A stretch of DNA of 64,000 nucleotides. Source: Boswellia sacra (taxonomy: Eukaryota; Streptophyta; Magnoliopsida; Sapindales; Burseraceae). Shown here one piece after another: positions 18,784 to 30,309 of this stretch. Numbering within the stretch: the first letter of the stretch is position 1; each line of letters begins with the position of its first letter. The notes below the pieces were generated by a model. It saw only the letters and a list, made by a program, of their open reading frames with translations. It was not told the origin of the DNA and made no database searches. A program made the translations under genes and the position numbers. The stretch spans positions 226,676 through 290,675 of the forward strand of contig SNVD02007596.1 in assembly GCA_013180625.2 (NCBI GenBank), read 5' to 3'.

Positions 18784-21700
18784 TGAAAAGAGCTTTTATC
18801 CTATCAGACCATTTGCGACCACGACATTGTGTTAAAGCCACTTTTGAGATTTAAGAGAGTATAAACGAGCCATGAGCATGTCTGGAGAATAGAGTCGCTA
18901 CCTAATTATTCAATTGGGAATGAATAGGGGCAATCTGATCCCTATGTTCAAGACCTAAACTATCCTCATCCTTTTAGAGATAGGTTCAAGAAGTTAGGTA
19001 CGAGCCATTCGACCTATCAATATCAAAATCTAGCCTTCATTAGGGTATACCAAATAAAAATACCTCATATTGACATATAGTCAACTCAAGTTGTTGATTT
19101 TATGCACACATTTCAAGTTTTATCTTCATTAATCATATGAAGTATATTCAATCAAAGCAGTAGTATATTCATACATAGAAAGAGGGAGGAGAATAGAGTT
19201 ACAATTTCTTTCAAACACGGGGAAAGGGAAAAAGGATCATATTGATTGTTCTTCAACAATAAATAAAATAATTATACTTTAAATACTTCAAATAAAATAT
19301 GTCATACATTCATAAGAATCATACATTCAAAATCAATTTGAAACCCCATAGATGATGAATTTCTGACCACCTTATGTGAGTCTATTGAACGTTTATTAAG
19401 CTTCTTTCATGACATATTCAATAATAACACAAGACTATAATCTAATATCATAGCACTTTGACTTAAATTCAATAATTCTATCATAACATTCTACCTTTTG
19501 TTATTTGACACATTCGAAAATAGGATTGTCTCCCATGTATAGGAGTGTCGAAGTAATAAACCCGGTGAGACCGGGGTCGATCCACGAGAAATGGAATTTT
19601 AGTGCTACAAACTATAAAGTAAGCAAATATGATATGGATGATTCAAAGAGATGACAAGATAATATCAACCAATATAAGTAAGAACAAGTTCGTAAATAAT
19701 AAATGAGAATCACACAAGAGAAATCAACACAATAATAATGAAAGCTAAGGTTAGGGGATCCGCTCTTGATATTTCAAATAAGGATAAACAACACAATAAT
19801 AACGAATTATATTTGCTTCGTTACCAATATTTATACCACTTCTTATAATTGGGTTCAAGCATCTAATGTGCCAATCACCATATGTCTGCAACAAATCAAG
19901 GTTCCTAACTAGATTCATGTCGGTAAGGAAGAGCCATACGACATCTAGAAAGGATCCAAGCATTTGATGTGCCAAGGATTGTCGACAATAGATCAAGACC
20001 TCCAATTTACAAGTGGTGTCAAGATTGATTAGGAAAATAAATATAAATCATATAAACAACACAAGATTATGATTATTAAGCACATATTAAAGGGTTAGAG
20101 AATCCTTACTCTCATATCAAGGGTTTCACCCTATCACCTTAGCAAGAGAGAAATTAGAAAGACATTATAAGAGAAAGAAAACTAATTATAAGAAAAAGGA
20201 AATTCATTAATAACATAAAAATACAAGAGAGAAAATCACAATAACAAGAGATCCCAGCAAAGGCCAAGATGCCCTAATGGGTCACAAGGCACTTCTATTT
20301 ATAGATACATTCAGGGGCTAACTTGTCCAATTACAAAGGAATAGTTGTCAAATATTAGGTGAACTAACTTTGACAATTGGGATCATTAGGTGCACCACTT
20401 TGACCACCAATTTCGACATTGAATTATTGAGCATTTTAATCACATGTCTTCATGAACGTTGTAGATATTTCTCTCAGATTTCTATAACATCTTGATTAAT
20501 ACAATTTGGATACGTATTTTGAGAGATATGGTCAAAATATTGGGCATGGTCAAGCTGGGCTGAAACTATAGATGGGTTCACTTCAAGCCCAATTTTGGTC
20601 CACTAACAGCCCGAATTTGATGATTCCTATGAAATACAATCTTGTAGATAATTGAATCAGCTTTGCAAAACATTAAGATTTGCACTATTCTGATCTATAA
20701 ATAGAAAGTTATGCCCAATTTACCGAACTTATAGCAAAATCGAAATTAAGAGAAAGTTAATTCAAAGATGCAAAGACTACAAATATGCTTAAGTTGAGGA
20801 ATTTAATGACACTATTAATGCAATATGATGAATTAAACTCTTATTAAACATACATATTTAAGTGTTCATCATTATTCTCGCATAATTCATACTAATTCAT
20901 GGCATCATGGCATTTCTAGCCTAATTCAAACAATTGAAGTCAAACAAGGTTATTCTAGCCTAATCCAAGCATTCAAAGGGCAATATGGTAATTCTTAACT
21001 ATTCTATGCTATTTCTAAGCATGCTTCAAAGCAATTATAAGTTCTCCTAACATAATTCTAATCATGTGCTCCTAAGAAAGGTTCTAAGCATTCGTAATGG
21101 AAATTAAATTCCTAAATATGATTCTAATAAGGAAGGGATAGCAAACTTACCTCAACACACTTATCCATCTCGCAAAACAAACACAAGAGTTAAATAATTT
21201 ATAAAGCCCTAAACATGCTCCTAAGTATCAAAATAAAACCTATACATGCTTATTCTAAGCATAAACTAACCTAAACATGCTTTATTCTAAGCAAAAAAAA
21301 AAAAAAATAGAGAAAATAGGAGAGAGAAGAGAAATCTACTCTCAGGACGTACCATTTCTGGGTTTAGAGTAATATAAAACGTCAGAAAAGCTTTAAACTG
21401 AAAAATAATTCTCGAATTCTTCAGCATATCTTCAAGAGAGAGAAGAGATGATTATATTCAACAATCGATGTGTCTTGAAAAGAGAGCCAATAGGGGGTTT
21501 ATATAGTTGAAGGCTGGAATCGAAAAAGGAAGCAAAATCCAGAAAAAGGTTTATAATGAAAAATTCCAAAATTAGAGGACCAATAGTCGGGTGACTACTG
21601 GCAAACAGTTGGGCACCTATCAATCAATAGCCAGGTGGCTATTTGACAGCTAGATGATTGTTGGTCAACAACTGAGTGGCTGTTCTTTTCTTGTCCTTCC

Positions 21701-22020
21701 TATTTTGGCACTTTGCAATGCAATCCCTTCTAACCTTCACCTGTTCGATTGTGTATAACTTTTTGAGTTCAACTTCATTTTGTGATCAGTAAATTTTTAA
21801 AAAAGCTAGACATTCGTAACTTCGTAATGGTATATGACTCATCAGCATATTCCTTGTCGATTAATTTCTATGTTTTTTTGAAGTCACATGTTAATTTTTG
21901 GGACATTTCATGGATTCCTTCTCAACTTCCTTTTCTTTACTTTTAAGGGCATTTTGGTCATTTTTATTACTTGACATTCATCTTCATTTCCTCATCGAGC
22001 CTAAAAAATTCAGTGTCTAC
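18784..22020 (-). repeat. 5' LTR of Tat element A, interrupted by a solo LTR
   Basis: The plus-strand start TGAAAAGAGC aligns with 36642 and 44237, and the end GTGTCTAC aligns with the ends of those LTRs. Removing the insert at 19506-20876 leaves about 1.87 kb, similar to the other copies (1.7-1.9 kb). The U3 part contains degenerate GGTGGCTATTTG-like repeats near 21590-21680, seen also in the other Tat LTRs. Confidence 0.8.
19506..20871 (-). mobile_element. Athila-type solo LTR with TTATT target duplication
   Basis: The plus-strand sequence runs TGACACATTCG to GTTCATCA and is flanked by TTATT at 19501-19505 and 20872-20876. The minus strand carries a GTCTCACCGGG block and a TCGACACTCCTATACATGGG block as in the Athila LTR end at 22500-22581. 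No internal region is present, so recombination between two LTRs removed it. Confidence 0.9.
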
Positions 22021-22021
22021 G

Positions 22022-22581
22022 ATAATATGATGGGCACATTGGATGCTTGAACCCATTTATAAGAAGTGGTATAAGTATTGGTAATGAAACAAATATAATT
22101 AGTATAACAAAAATAGGCTTAAATGACATACCTTCCGATTGGAATCTCCTTGATGAATAGATTCCAATTGAGTTATAATTGGGTTATTTATTCTTATTTG
22201 ATATATCAATGGCAAATCCCCTAATCTTAGCTTTCACTGTTATTGTGTTAATTCCTTCTACTTGTGTATGTCATTTATTCTCATCTCTTGCCTATGAAAT
22301 AGTTATTTCATTTGCTATGGTAGGCTTTACCACCTATTCCAATGGTCGGTTTTACCACCTCTAATTTTTGTTTTACATTTGAATAGTTGATTGTACTGTC
22401 TACCATCTTTACTTTCATTTGTTAATATCATCTTTTTATTTATTTGAATTATTCATGTCATATTTGCTTACCCTTTAGTTGTACCGCTAAATCTCCTTCC
22501 CTATGGATCGACCTCGGTCTTGTCGGATATATTATTTTGACACTCCTATACTTGGGAGATAATCCTGTTTTAGATATGTCA
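22022..22581 (+). repeat. Athila LTR, 3' part (5' part displaced by Tat A)
   Basis: Matches the reverse complement of the solo LTR at 19506-20871 (for example TATAAGAAGTGGTATAAGTA) and ends GATATGTCA at 22581, just before a primer site. The left part is missing at the Tat A boundary, so Tat A probably inserted into this LTR. Confidence 0.78.
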
Positions 22582-22587
22582 AGTTTT

Positions 22588-22605
22588 TGATGCCATTGCC
22601 AGAGA
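22588..22605 (+). other. Decayed tRNA-Asp primer binding site
   Basis: TGATGCCATTGCCAGAGA differs from the intact site at 1234-1251 at five positions, all G-to-A or C-to-T, as expected of methylated cytosines lost by deamination. Confidence 0.75.
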
Positions 22606-22777
22606 AGGTAAATTTTGGTGTGCAAAAGTGTAAGTATTCTCGTTTCTAATTTTAGATTTTTTTTTTTTATTGTGTGTTCATCTTTTCTTTCCTTTTCACT
22701 TTTAAAATTGCAAGAAAATTTGGTCACGCACATCTACTAGTAGACTTATTAGGAAACCATCATCTTCCCTAGAAAAC

Positions 22778-23435
22778 ATGGCTGATAATTTAGTTAAGAG
22801 ACTCAAAGATGAAGAGGACAATCATTCTCAACAAAATGACCAAAACCAACTAAGAACCCTTAGAGATTACATGAACTTGGTGAGGACCCAAAATTTAGCA
22901 TAAACACCATTAGATTAAAACTTTTTCCTTTTTCTTTAAAAGATAAAGCTAGAATATGGCTACAAAATTTGAGGTCAAGTTCCATTAGTTCATAAGATGA
23001 TATGAAGCAACAATTTTTTTTTTTTTTAAATTTTCCTTCCCTTAGAACAAATTCTCTTAAAAGGCAAATCACCACTTTTACTCAAAAACCAAGAGAAACC
23101 CTTTATCAATGTTAGGGTAGGTATAAAGAATTACTTAACACCTCATCATGGTTTTGAAACTTGGAGATTAGTTGTAAATTTCTATAAAGGGTTAACACCT
23201 CCAGATAGGAAACTATTAGAACTAATGTGTAACGGGCAGTTTAGAGATAAAGACCTAGAGGAAGCAATTGATTACCTAGACTCACTAGCAAAAAAAACCC
23301 AAAATTTGGTGACTACTGGTAGCTATGAGTTGCCAAGCAAAACGCCACCTTCGACATCCAATAGAGGCATTTACAATCTTATGGAAGACCATGACCTTCA
23401 AGCAAAATATGCATCTCTAGCTAGAAAGTACATCT
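22778..23435 (+). pseudogene. Athila gag, N-terminal part (decayed)
   Basis: Starts at ATG 22778 (MADNLVKRLKDEEDN) and has the Athila Gag landmarks TLRDYMNLVRTQN and then LKLFPFSLKDKARIWLQNL. Stops and a frameshift in a T13-T14 run follow. A last open piece (23225-23435) covers the region before the zinc knuckle. Similarity ends at about 23435 where minus-strand Tat sequence begins. Confidence 0.8.
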
Positions 23436-24008
23436 ACCATCCCATAACTGTAATTGGCCCTAAATATTCTTTAGGAAATTCCAACTCCAAAGTTTTATTA
23501 TGGCTAGAAATTCAGCTACCAAACTTCTCTTCATAACCTTCTTGGTTACGTACTCAATATCAAATTCAGACAATTGAATCAACCATCTTACCAATTTTCA
23601 TATCAAAGAAGGCATCTCACACAGATATTTCAATGGGTCTGATTTTGACACAGCCTTTACTAGATAAGGCTGAAAGTAATGATGCAGCTTCTTAAAGGCC
23701 CATACCATGACTAGACATGTCTTTTTAATATAACTATACTTTTTCTCATACGTCAATAGTTTCTTGGTTCAATAATAAATGGCATGCTCAACCTTAATTT
23801 CATCTGCCTGTGCTAACATTGCTCCAATGGCTTATTCTTCAATTGCCAAATAGAGGATCACACACCTCCAAAGCTTCTACGGGTTTGTCAAATACTCCTT
23901 CATTTTTTCAAATCTTGTCTGACATTGATCATTCCACTCACAAGCTGATTCTTTCTTAAAAGTTTGAAAATAGGCGAACAAATCGTGGTCAGTTTTGTAA
24001 TGAATCAA
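23436..24008 (-). pseudogene. Tat B RT thumb and RNase H
   Basis: The minus strand reads through the ESACEWNDQCQTRFEKMKEY segment at the RT/RNase H junction and continues to EFDIEYVTKKVMK and the second RNase H region near 23480. Stops are frequent. The break at 23435 falls inside RNase H. Confidence 0.78.
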
Positions 24009-24020
24009 CACTACAAGAAA
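24009..24020 (+). repeat. Left terminal inverted repeat of CACTA element 1
   Basis: CACTACAAGAAA, perfect inverse of 34796-34807. Confidence 0.93.
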
Positions 24021-24029
24021 AAAGTTAAT

Positions 24030-24890
24030 ATTTGACTGTTTTTAGCCGTCAAATATGATAATATTTGATGGTTATTGCGTGTCATATATGTCACCGTCAA
24101 ATATGATAATAGTTGACCGTTGGTCAAACAGTCAAATATTAACTATAACATATTTGACTCTTACGAAATAGTCAAATTTTATACCTTTGAAATTCAAATT
24201 TTTAGCATTATTTGACGGTTTATGGAATAAATATTTGACATAAACCGTCAAATATGCCAAAAGTAACGGTCAAAATTTTTAAATTATTGTTAATAATATT
24301 TGACAGTAACCGTCAAATATTCTGAATGTAACGGTCAAAATTTTTACATATTTGATTGTTTTTAACCGTCAAGTATGTCAGCATAGAGTAATATTTGACT
24401 CTTTTTGACAGACAAATATTGTTGTAAATAAAATTCTTAATACTTGACCGTTTGGATACTGTCAAGTATGACAAAATGTTTACATATTTGATTGTTTTTA
24501 ACCGTCAAGTATGTTAACATAGTAATATTTGACTCTTTTCCGACAGACAAATATTGTTTGTAAATAAAATTCTTAATACTTGACCGTTTGGATACTGTCA
24601 AGTATGACAATTTTTTTGCTTATATTTGACTCTTTTTTGGCAGACAAATATTTGTGGTCATATTTGATAGTCAAATATCTCATATTTGACTGTTTGTTAA
24701 TGTCAAATATTACGAAAATTTTAACTCATATTTGAACGTTTATTAAATGATACTGTCAAATATCACATATTCGTTTAACTCATATTTGACGGTTTATTAT
24801 TGTCAAGTTTTTGGAAATGGTATTGAATATTACATATTCATTTGGCCCATATTTGAACCGTCAAGTATGAAGATATATATATATATATTT
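24030..24890. repeat. CACTA element 1 left subterminal repeats
   Basis: More than twenty copies of ATATTTGAC or its inverse GTCAAATAT, often paired as TTTGACNGTTT...CCGTCAAATA, spread over about 860 bases. In CACTA elements such repeats bind the transposase TNPA-like partner. A 100-bp block from TTTACATATTTGATTG to GTCAAGTATGACA occurs twice (about 24345 and 24479). Confidence 0.85.
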
Positions 24891-25295
24891 ATAAATATTT
24901 TTCAAAAAAACTTTTTATATTATATATTCTTTCTTGAAAACATAATACAAATAGAATTGGTTGAATGGTTAAAACACTATTATTGAACTCGATTCTATTA
25001 AAGAGGACAATGGTTTAAACCGCACTTGATGCATTTTAGTTAATAACTAAACTAACCTTGACACATATCATAACTTGTTGATAATTTAGTGGAAGTGAAG
25101 CTAAGTAAACAAATGGAAATAAGCAAGTGATTAAGGCATACGTACAATTGAGCACACATCATGACCAGTTGACAACAATTTAGTATGAGTGAAGTTAAGT
25201 AAACAAATGGAAATAAAAAAGTGAGCTACTGATAAAAAATAATAAATGCAAGATTGAGAGTTAGTTTCTTGGATTTCATCAATTTAGGGAGCTAC

Positions 25296-26410
25296 TGATC
25301 TTCAACTGTCTTTTATGTAACTTGTATTTGCAAAATATATGGGTGCAGCAATACGAACGATCACTATTCCATGGTAAGTATATGCTTCTGGGTATTGTTG
25401 AATGTTTCTATACACAGTGGTGCCTGGTAGACGACCCAATATAGCTGCAGTATACACCAAACCATAAAATAAGGAGAGATGGCACTTTTGAGTATTAGCA
25501 AAAGGAGCAAACTGGTTCGACTTGAACCCCCAAGTGTGTGGGAACGTCTAGAATGGGTACCATTCATGTAGGTAAAAGTTTCAAAATCCAGCAAAATACA
25601 AGGTTTTGGAGGAAAACCTACGAAACGATCACTGCAGCTGTGATCCTAATAGGTGGAACAGGATACAAGGAATCATCGGAGACATGATGGCTAAGATATT
25701 ATCATCTTTAATACATAACAATTATACTGAGAAAGATGATAATAATGACAACAATCCAAGGAGAAAATCTGAAATCCAAATACAGGAACAGGCAAAAAGA
25801 TTAAGGAATTTTCCTTCAAAAACAAAAACAAACAAACAAACCAAAAAATTAATATGATTAATATATATTGGAGACAACTCCCCACTTGCCAATACGAGGA
25901 TTTGCTGATTCATGGATGACAAAAGCGAGTGAAACGCCCACCTGCAATTCAAAAATTAACTTAAAGCTAGATAATCTCTTTCCAACATTCTGGTGTTATT
26001 TATGCAATCTACCCAACTTTAGTATTTTAGCATTAAACATTTGGCTCTACAATATATATTGAGTCATTGATTATAAGTACATGTATAAAAACAGAAGTCC
26101 TGAAAAGTGACATTGCAGAATTCATGTCAAACTATGGGTTTAATAGATAAAGATGTTTTCATTCTTGCTAAGTTAAGCACAGATGAGACAACATTTGCAC
26201 TTAAAAGAGTTCTACAAGAGATTGAACAAATATAGAATAAAGATTGTAATAGATATCACATAGACAATTAGATATTATTCATGACATACCCCAACAAGGA
26301 CACCAATCTCAATACCAAGAAACAAAGTTGTAACGGCAGTAACAGTCCACAGAAGAAAATCTTTCTTATCCACACGCCATAGAAAACTAGCCTCCTCATA
26401 ATCCACCTGA
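25296..26410 (-). pseudogene. Captured sulfate transporter fragment (SULTR4-like), three exons
   Basis: Minus-strand exons in natural order. The first, about 26407-26287, encodes VDYEEASFLWRVDKKDFLLW and GIEIGVLVGV. The second, about 25935-25868, encodes SLAFVIHESANPRIG. The third, about 25450-25300, encodes LGRLPGTTVYRNIQQYPEAY and IVIVRIAAPIYFANTSYIKD. Together they cover the last membrane segments and the start of the STAS domain. Introns with AG/GT borders remain between them, so genomic DNA was captured. The transporter in the host exports sulfate from vacuoles if SULTR4; this piece cannot transport anything. Confidence 0.85.
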
Positions 26411-26808
26411 AATGATAAACATCCAGAAGAAATTAGTTGTCTGGTGCCGTGAATAAAATTCACTCTTTTATCATAAGTCTCTATAACTACACACATGCAC
26501 CAGAGTCAAAAGTTGTGAAACAGAAATAGAGAAGAACACATTCTTTAACAGTGATTTGTATAAAGTCAATTTTGAATACCATGTATGATTTTCTCCAAAA
26601 ATATACCAAAATCCCACTTTTAGCCCTATCCAAGTTGGGGTGCATCCAACTTTAGTCTTTGAAACTTACACTAATGTCCTCAATTCAATTTACAAGGGCT
26701 AAGTTGCTATGAAGGGCATAAGGTAATGAAAAGTTGATTCTAAAGGGCCAGAGAATCACAATGGTAGGCCATATTAATGTCTTCTTATTTGAATTGATTT
26801 ACTGTATA

Positions 26809-26884
26809 TATTCCATGGTAAGTATATGCTTCTGGGTATTGTTGAATGTTTCTGTACACAGTGGGTATTCCATGGTAAGTATAT
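26809..26884 (-). repeat. Duplicated slice of the SULTR exon at a capture junction
   Basis: 26809-26864 repeats 25365-25420 with one difference. A further 19-base slice (TATTCCATGGTAAGTATAT) follows at 26866. It lies between the sulfate transporter and pectin acetylesterase fragments. Confidence 0.88.
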
Positions 26885-26924
26885 TACTTAATTGAACTAG
26901 TTTCACAATGAGAGAAAGAGGAGT

Positions 26925-27395
26925 ACATGGGTTGCAACCACTTCACTGTAAAACTGTTCAATGTGATTTGCTTCAGAAACATCCTTCCTGTTGAATAAAG
27001 CTATGCTGTTAAATTACAGAAAACAACAGCAACTGAAGAAACACTTCATGGATGTAAGGTCAGGTAGAAGGCTTATAATGAGCATACACGTTGACAAAAT
27101 AACCAGCATCAGCAAAGCATTTTACCTTAGCAGTCGCAGGCAAGAGAGCTCAGAAGTTATCACAATGCAAGATTGAAGTCAATCCCCCAGCTGAACAGCC
27201 GGAAAGAACAGCCTGTTATCAGTTCTGATAAGTTATCTACAATGCCATTAAAAAAATATTTGAAATAAGAAAAGAAAAAGAAAAATGATAATTTGTTCAT
27301 ACATTTGCAGCATTTTTTATCCCTTTAGCCAATAGATCATCAATGACAGCACGAAAAACCCTTGCTCCTCTGAAGTGAAGGTTAGTTTTCTGATC
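26925..27395 (-). pseudogene. Captured pectin acetylesterase fragment
   Basis: Minus-strand pieces in order. LHFRGARVFRAVIDDLLAKG lies at about 27380-27310. The nucleophile segment GCSAGGLTSILHCD (about 27215-27175) carries the catalytic serine of the PAE family but in a shifted frame. KVKCFADAGYFVNV lies near 27095 and DVSEANHIEQFYSEVVATH near 26950. Plant PAEs remove acetyl groups from cell-wall pectin. Intron borders remain, and a frameshift precedes the GCSAGG motif. Confidence 0.85.
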
Positions 27396-27886
27396 AAATC
27401 ACTAATTAATTAAAAAAGAATCCTGCAAAAAGAGAACCAAATAACATAAAAATAAAGAAAAACCTATCTTAAATGATGCTCTGTCACAATATCTTAAAAA
27501 TAAAGAAAATGTTTACAACGATAAGAATAAATAGAACTCCTTAGGAATGTTAGCTATAAAATTTGAAGAAAGATGTATCGATGATGGAGATAATTTAATG
27601 TAAAACTAGTATAGAAGAAGACTTAGGAGATCTACCCAATGCTAGTTCACACAAATTCGAAGTTGCAGAAATTAATATATTTATGGGGAAGATGCAACAT
27701 TAACCAAAAGAAATTTTGAAGATTCAAGTAAATTTCAAAAAGAAAATGGAAGTTAAATGCAAATCTTTTTAAAGTTTTTGATATAGTGAAGTCTTTGATA
27801 CAAAACAACTACAAATCCTACCATAAGGTTACCTCCCTCCATATATATATAATTTTTTACAAAACAAAGTTACACTTACTTCTTCA

Positions 27887-28125
27887 CTGTCATAGTAGTC
27901 CATGTAGATTCTGTTGACATGAACCTCAGTGTTGAAAGCATCAGTCAGAGTAGATAGAAACCCCGATGGGCCTAAAACATCACCCATAACAAAATTAAGT
28001 CCCTGTGGCACTGTAACTAACCCTCTGAAGCTCCTAGTTGCACTTAGAGTTCCACCTGCCATTATTAGGAGCATTGCAAGATGCACCCCAATAGGAGCAA
28101 ATCGACCAACCAGGCCTTTAAAGGC
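27887..28125 (-). pseudogene. CCS1: Captured CCS1 exon (chloroplast cytochrome c biogenesis, ResB-like)
   Basis: One minus-strand exon encodes FKGLVGRFAPIGVHLAMLLI, VTVPQGLNFVMGDVLGPSGF and VHVNRIYMDYYDSEE, then a GTAAGTG splice donor at about 27886. This is the conserved lumen-membrane segment of CCS1/ResB, which with CcsA attaches heme to c-type cytochromes. The rest of the gene is absent. The exon itself is open. Confidence 0.85.
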
Positions 28126-28189
28126 ATATAAAAATTGTGATGTAACAAGTAAAAACAAAGAAATATTTCAAAACAAGTGCCAAATAAAC

Positions 28190-29090
28190 CACTCAATAAA
28201 ACAAAGTAGCGTTCTTGTCCAACTAGCACAACTCTGTGAAGGGTTGACCTACAAGAGAGGACACACGTTAAGATAACAAAACTCGCCCTTGCAAAATAAA
28301 CCACTCAATATTAGCATTAGTTTAATAAAAACATATTCATTTGAGCCTAGAACATGTATATTACTCAATGGAGAAAATGAAAAGTTGGTTCAGTTAGCAG
28401 AGTGATAAATTACCGAAATAAACAATTAGTCCATCTCTTATCATGTCTCCAATATTTGCAATGAATGCCCTGTAGTAAACTAAAGTTTTGAATCCAGAAT
28501 TTCAAAGCAACTTACCATCCAACATTGTAACATAAATTTATATTGTCACAAATCAAGGAGAATGAGAGACAATTATGAACATCACAGTACCAGAACAGCA
28601 AGCCCTAGATACTCAGAATAATAAGAAGATACCATAAGCAAATTTATCCTAGTATAGTCCAGAGATGGTACATACTTGATTGAACTATCATAACCAGTTT
28701 AACAAACTTAGTCTAAATGGACAAAGACTTCATAATGCAGATTTTTATTTAAAATAACTAATATGACAACTCTTTTCCACAAGATAAATTCCTTTTACAT
28801 TAAAAGAAAGCCGTCATAGTCTTACCCCTTAATATTTGGCACATCCTCCCATATTCGTGGTTGATTGAATTTGTCCCTGCAAACCTGTTTGCAGTGATAA
28901 CTTAGATGGGAAAAACCATTAGCAACTAAAGTTATGATGCTTTAATTGACTTTATTTAAGACAAGCATGCCTGAAGTGCTGGAACACCATCAGTTGCTAG
29001 AAGAGTAATCATCCCATAATCTGAATGAGCAGAAGCACTGTATATTTCTTCAGCAGAAGAATCTAGTTCTGAAATTAGAAATAAGGTGCA
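28190..29090 (-). pseudogene. Captured 2-oxoglutarate/Fe(II) oxygenase fragment
   Basis: Minus-strand exons in order. The first, SAHSDYGMITLLATDGVPALQ (about 29035-28975), has the HxD iron ligands. Then VCRDKFNQPRIWEDVPNIKG (about 28890-28835), AFIANIGDMI (about 28475-28445), and RSTLHRVVLVGQERY (about 28255-28205) with the distal iron-binding histidine. This is the C-terminal DSBH fold of the plant 2OG oxygenase family. Substrate cannot be inferred. It adjoins the CCS1 exon closely. Confidence 0.8.
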
Positions 29091-29092
29091 CC

Positions 29093-29347
29093 TTATGAAC
29101 CACAGGTAAGGAACTCGATCAATACACAGCTCTCTAAAATGGGCAACTTATCAGCAATATATAAATTATAAGGAACTCCATGATAACAGTTTGAAAGCAT
29201 TTTTGGTCCAGGGACAAAAAGAAAATTTAAATCTGTTTCAGAAAAGAACCTAAAGATATCAAGCAACCTGGCAGCTGCTGCCGTAATACCAAGCAACCTG
29301 ACAAGCTGAGCACTTCTTGAGATTACTCGGTGCGAAACATCCATCAT
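29093..29347 (-). pseudogene. Unidentified open segment (possibly 5' part of the oxygenase fragment)
   Basis: An 84-codon minus-strand frame with a possible coding stretch SHRVISRSAQLVRLLGITAA. I do not recognise the family. It abuts the oxygenase exons and could be a separate captured piece or intron sequence. Confidence 0.3.
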
Positions 29348-29529
29348 ATCTTGACTCGGTGGACGAGTTGTTTGGCACGCAAACGTAAGGCACTTGGCTT
29401 ATAATCACTTCTCCTTATAATCACTTGGCTTATAACTATTTTAACTCTAAGAATTGCAATAAAAAGAGAAAGTTTAACTTGAATTAGCTCAAGGAGCTTT
29501 ACTCTGGTTTCGTACCTTTCTGGTCAGCA

Positions 29530-29975
29530 TTTGTTAAGCTGCTTCCACAGCAGTCTGAGAAGGAGCAGAGTTTTGTACTTCAAAAGCTCGTTTCTGTTGT
29601 CTTTCCTGCAAAAGAAGATAATATGAACAGACCAGAAAACAAAATTTGAAGAGAATTTGTGAAGCAATATTAACCTATATTTAAGGAAGAATATAGTCAA
29701 ATAATAGTAGGGATATGGCCGGGATCAAATAAACACACTAGCATGCTAGAACCCTAAAACTAAGAATAATCATATAGAAGTGCAATAGGTAACTACAGAA
29801 GGATTCCTTGTATTTGTTGATGTCAAGAAAATCACCTTTCCAAAATTTGCAATAGCTGCAGGAGCAGCAAACTCCTGTGCTCCTTGTAAATCATTTTGAC
29901 AGTTTTTTGTAAATAGCCTCAAAAGCTTCTTTACAGTTGCTTCCCTAACTGCTTGTTCCTGCAAAATATTATAGC
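29530..29975 (-). pseudogene. Unidentified captured exons
   Basis: Two minus-strand exon-like pieces. One, about 29970-29835, reads QEQAVREATVKKLLRLFTKN and EFAAPAAIANFGKVIF with plausible splice borders. The other, about 29605-29545, reads ERQQKRAFEVQNSAPSQTA and then a stop. They look like real plant exons by codon pattern but I could not assign a family. They lie between the kinesin and oxygenase fragments. Confidence 0.4.
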
Positions 29976-30309
29976 TAAACTGAACTCCAGCGCACAAAAA
30001 TAAATTACCTGCATAATTTCATTATGTGATTATATGCAAGAAAGAAGGAAACATCAAATATAGTAACATATTCCAAGAAGGGCATCATTTGAACTAATAG
30101 AAGAGATTAGTAAGCCTACAACATTAGGGAAAGATTGCCATAATTATATCACATTTCACATGCTCTCTAACTAGCAATCATCCATTAAAACTAAGTTTTA
30201 GTCTTCATCTGTTATCAATATTACAAAGTTTATGTTCTAGAAAGTATGTGTTCAAAGTAAGATTTTTCTAAGAAAAGTGTGTGTACAATAATATTGGAAT
30301 TGGTCTTAC

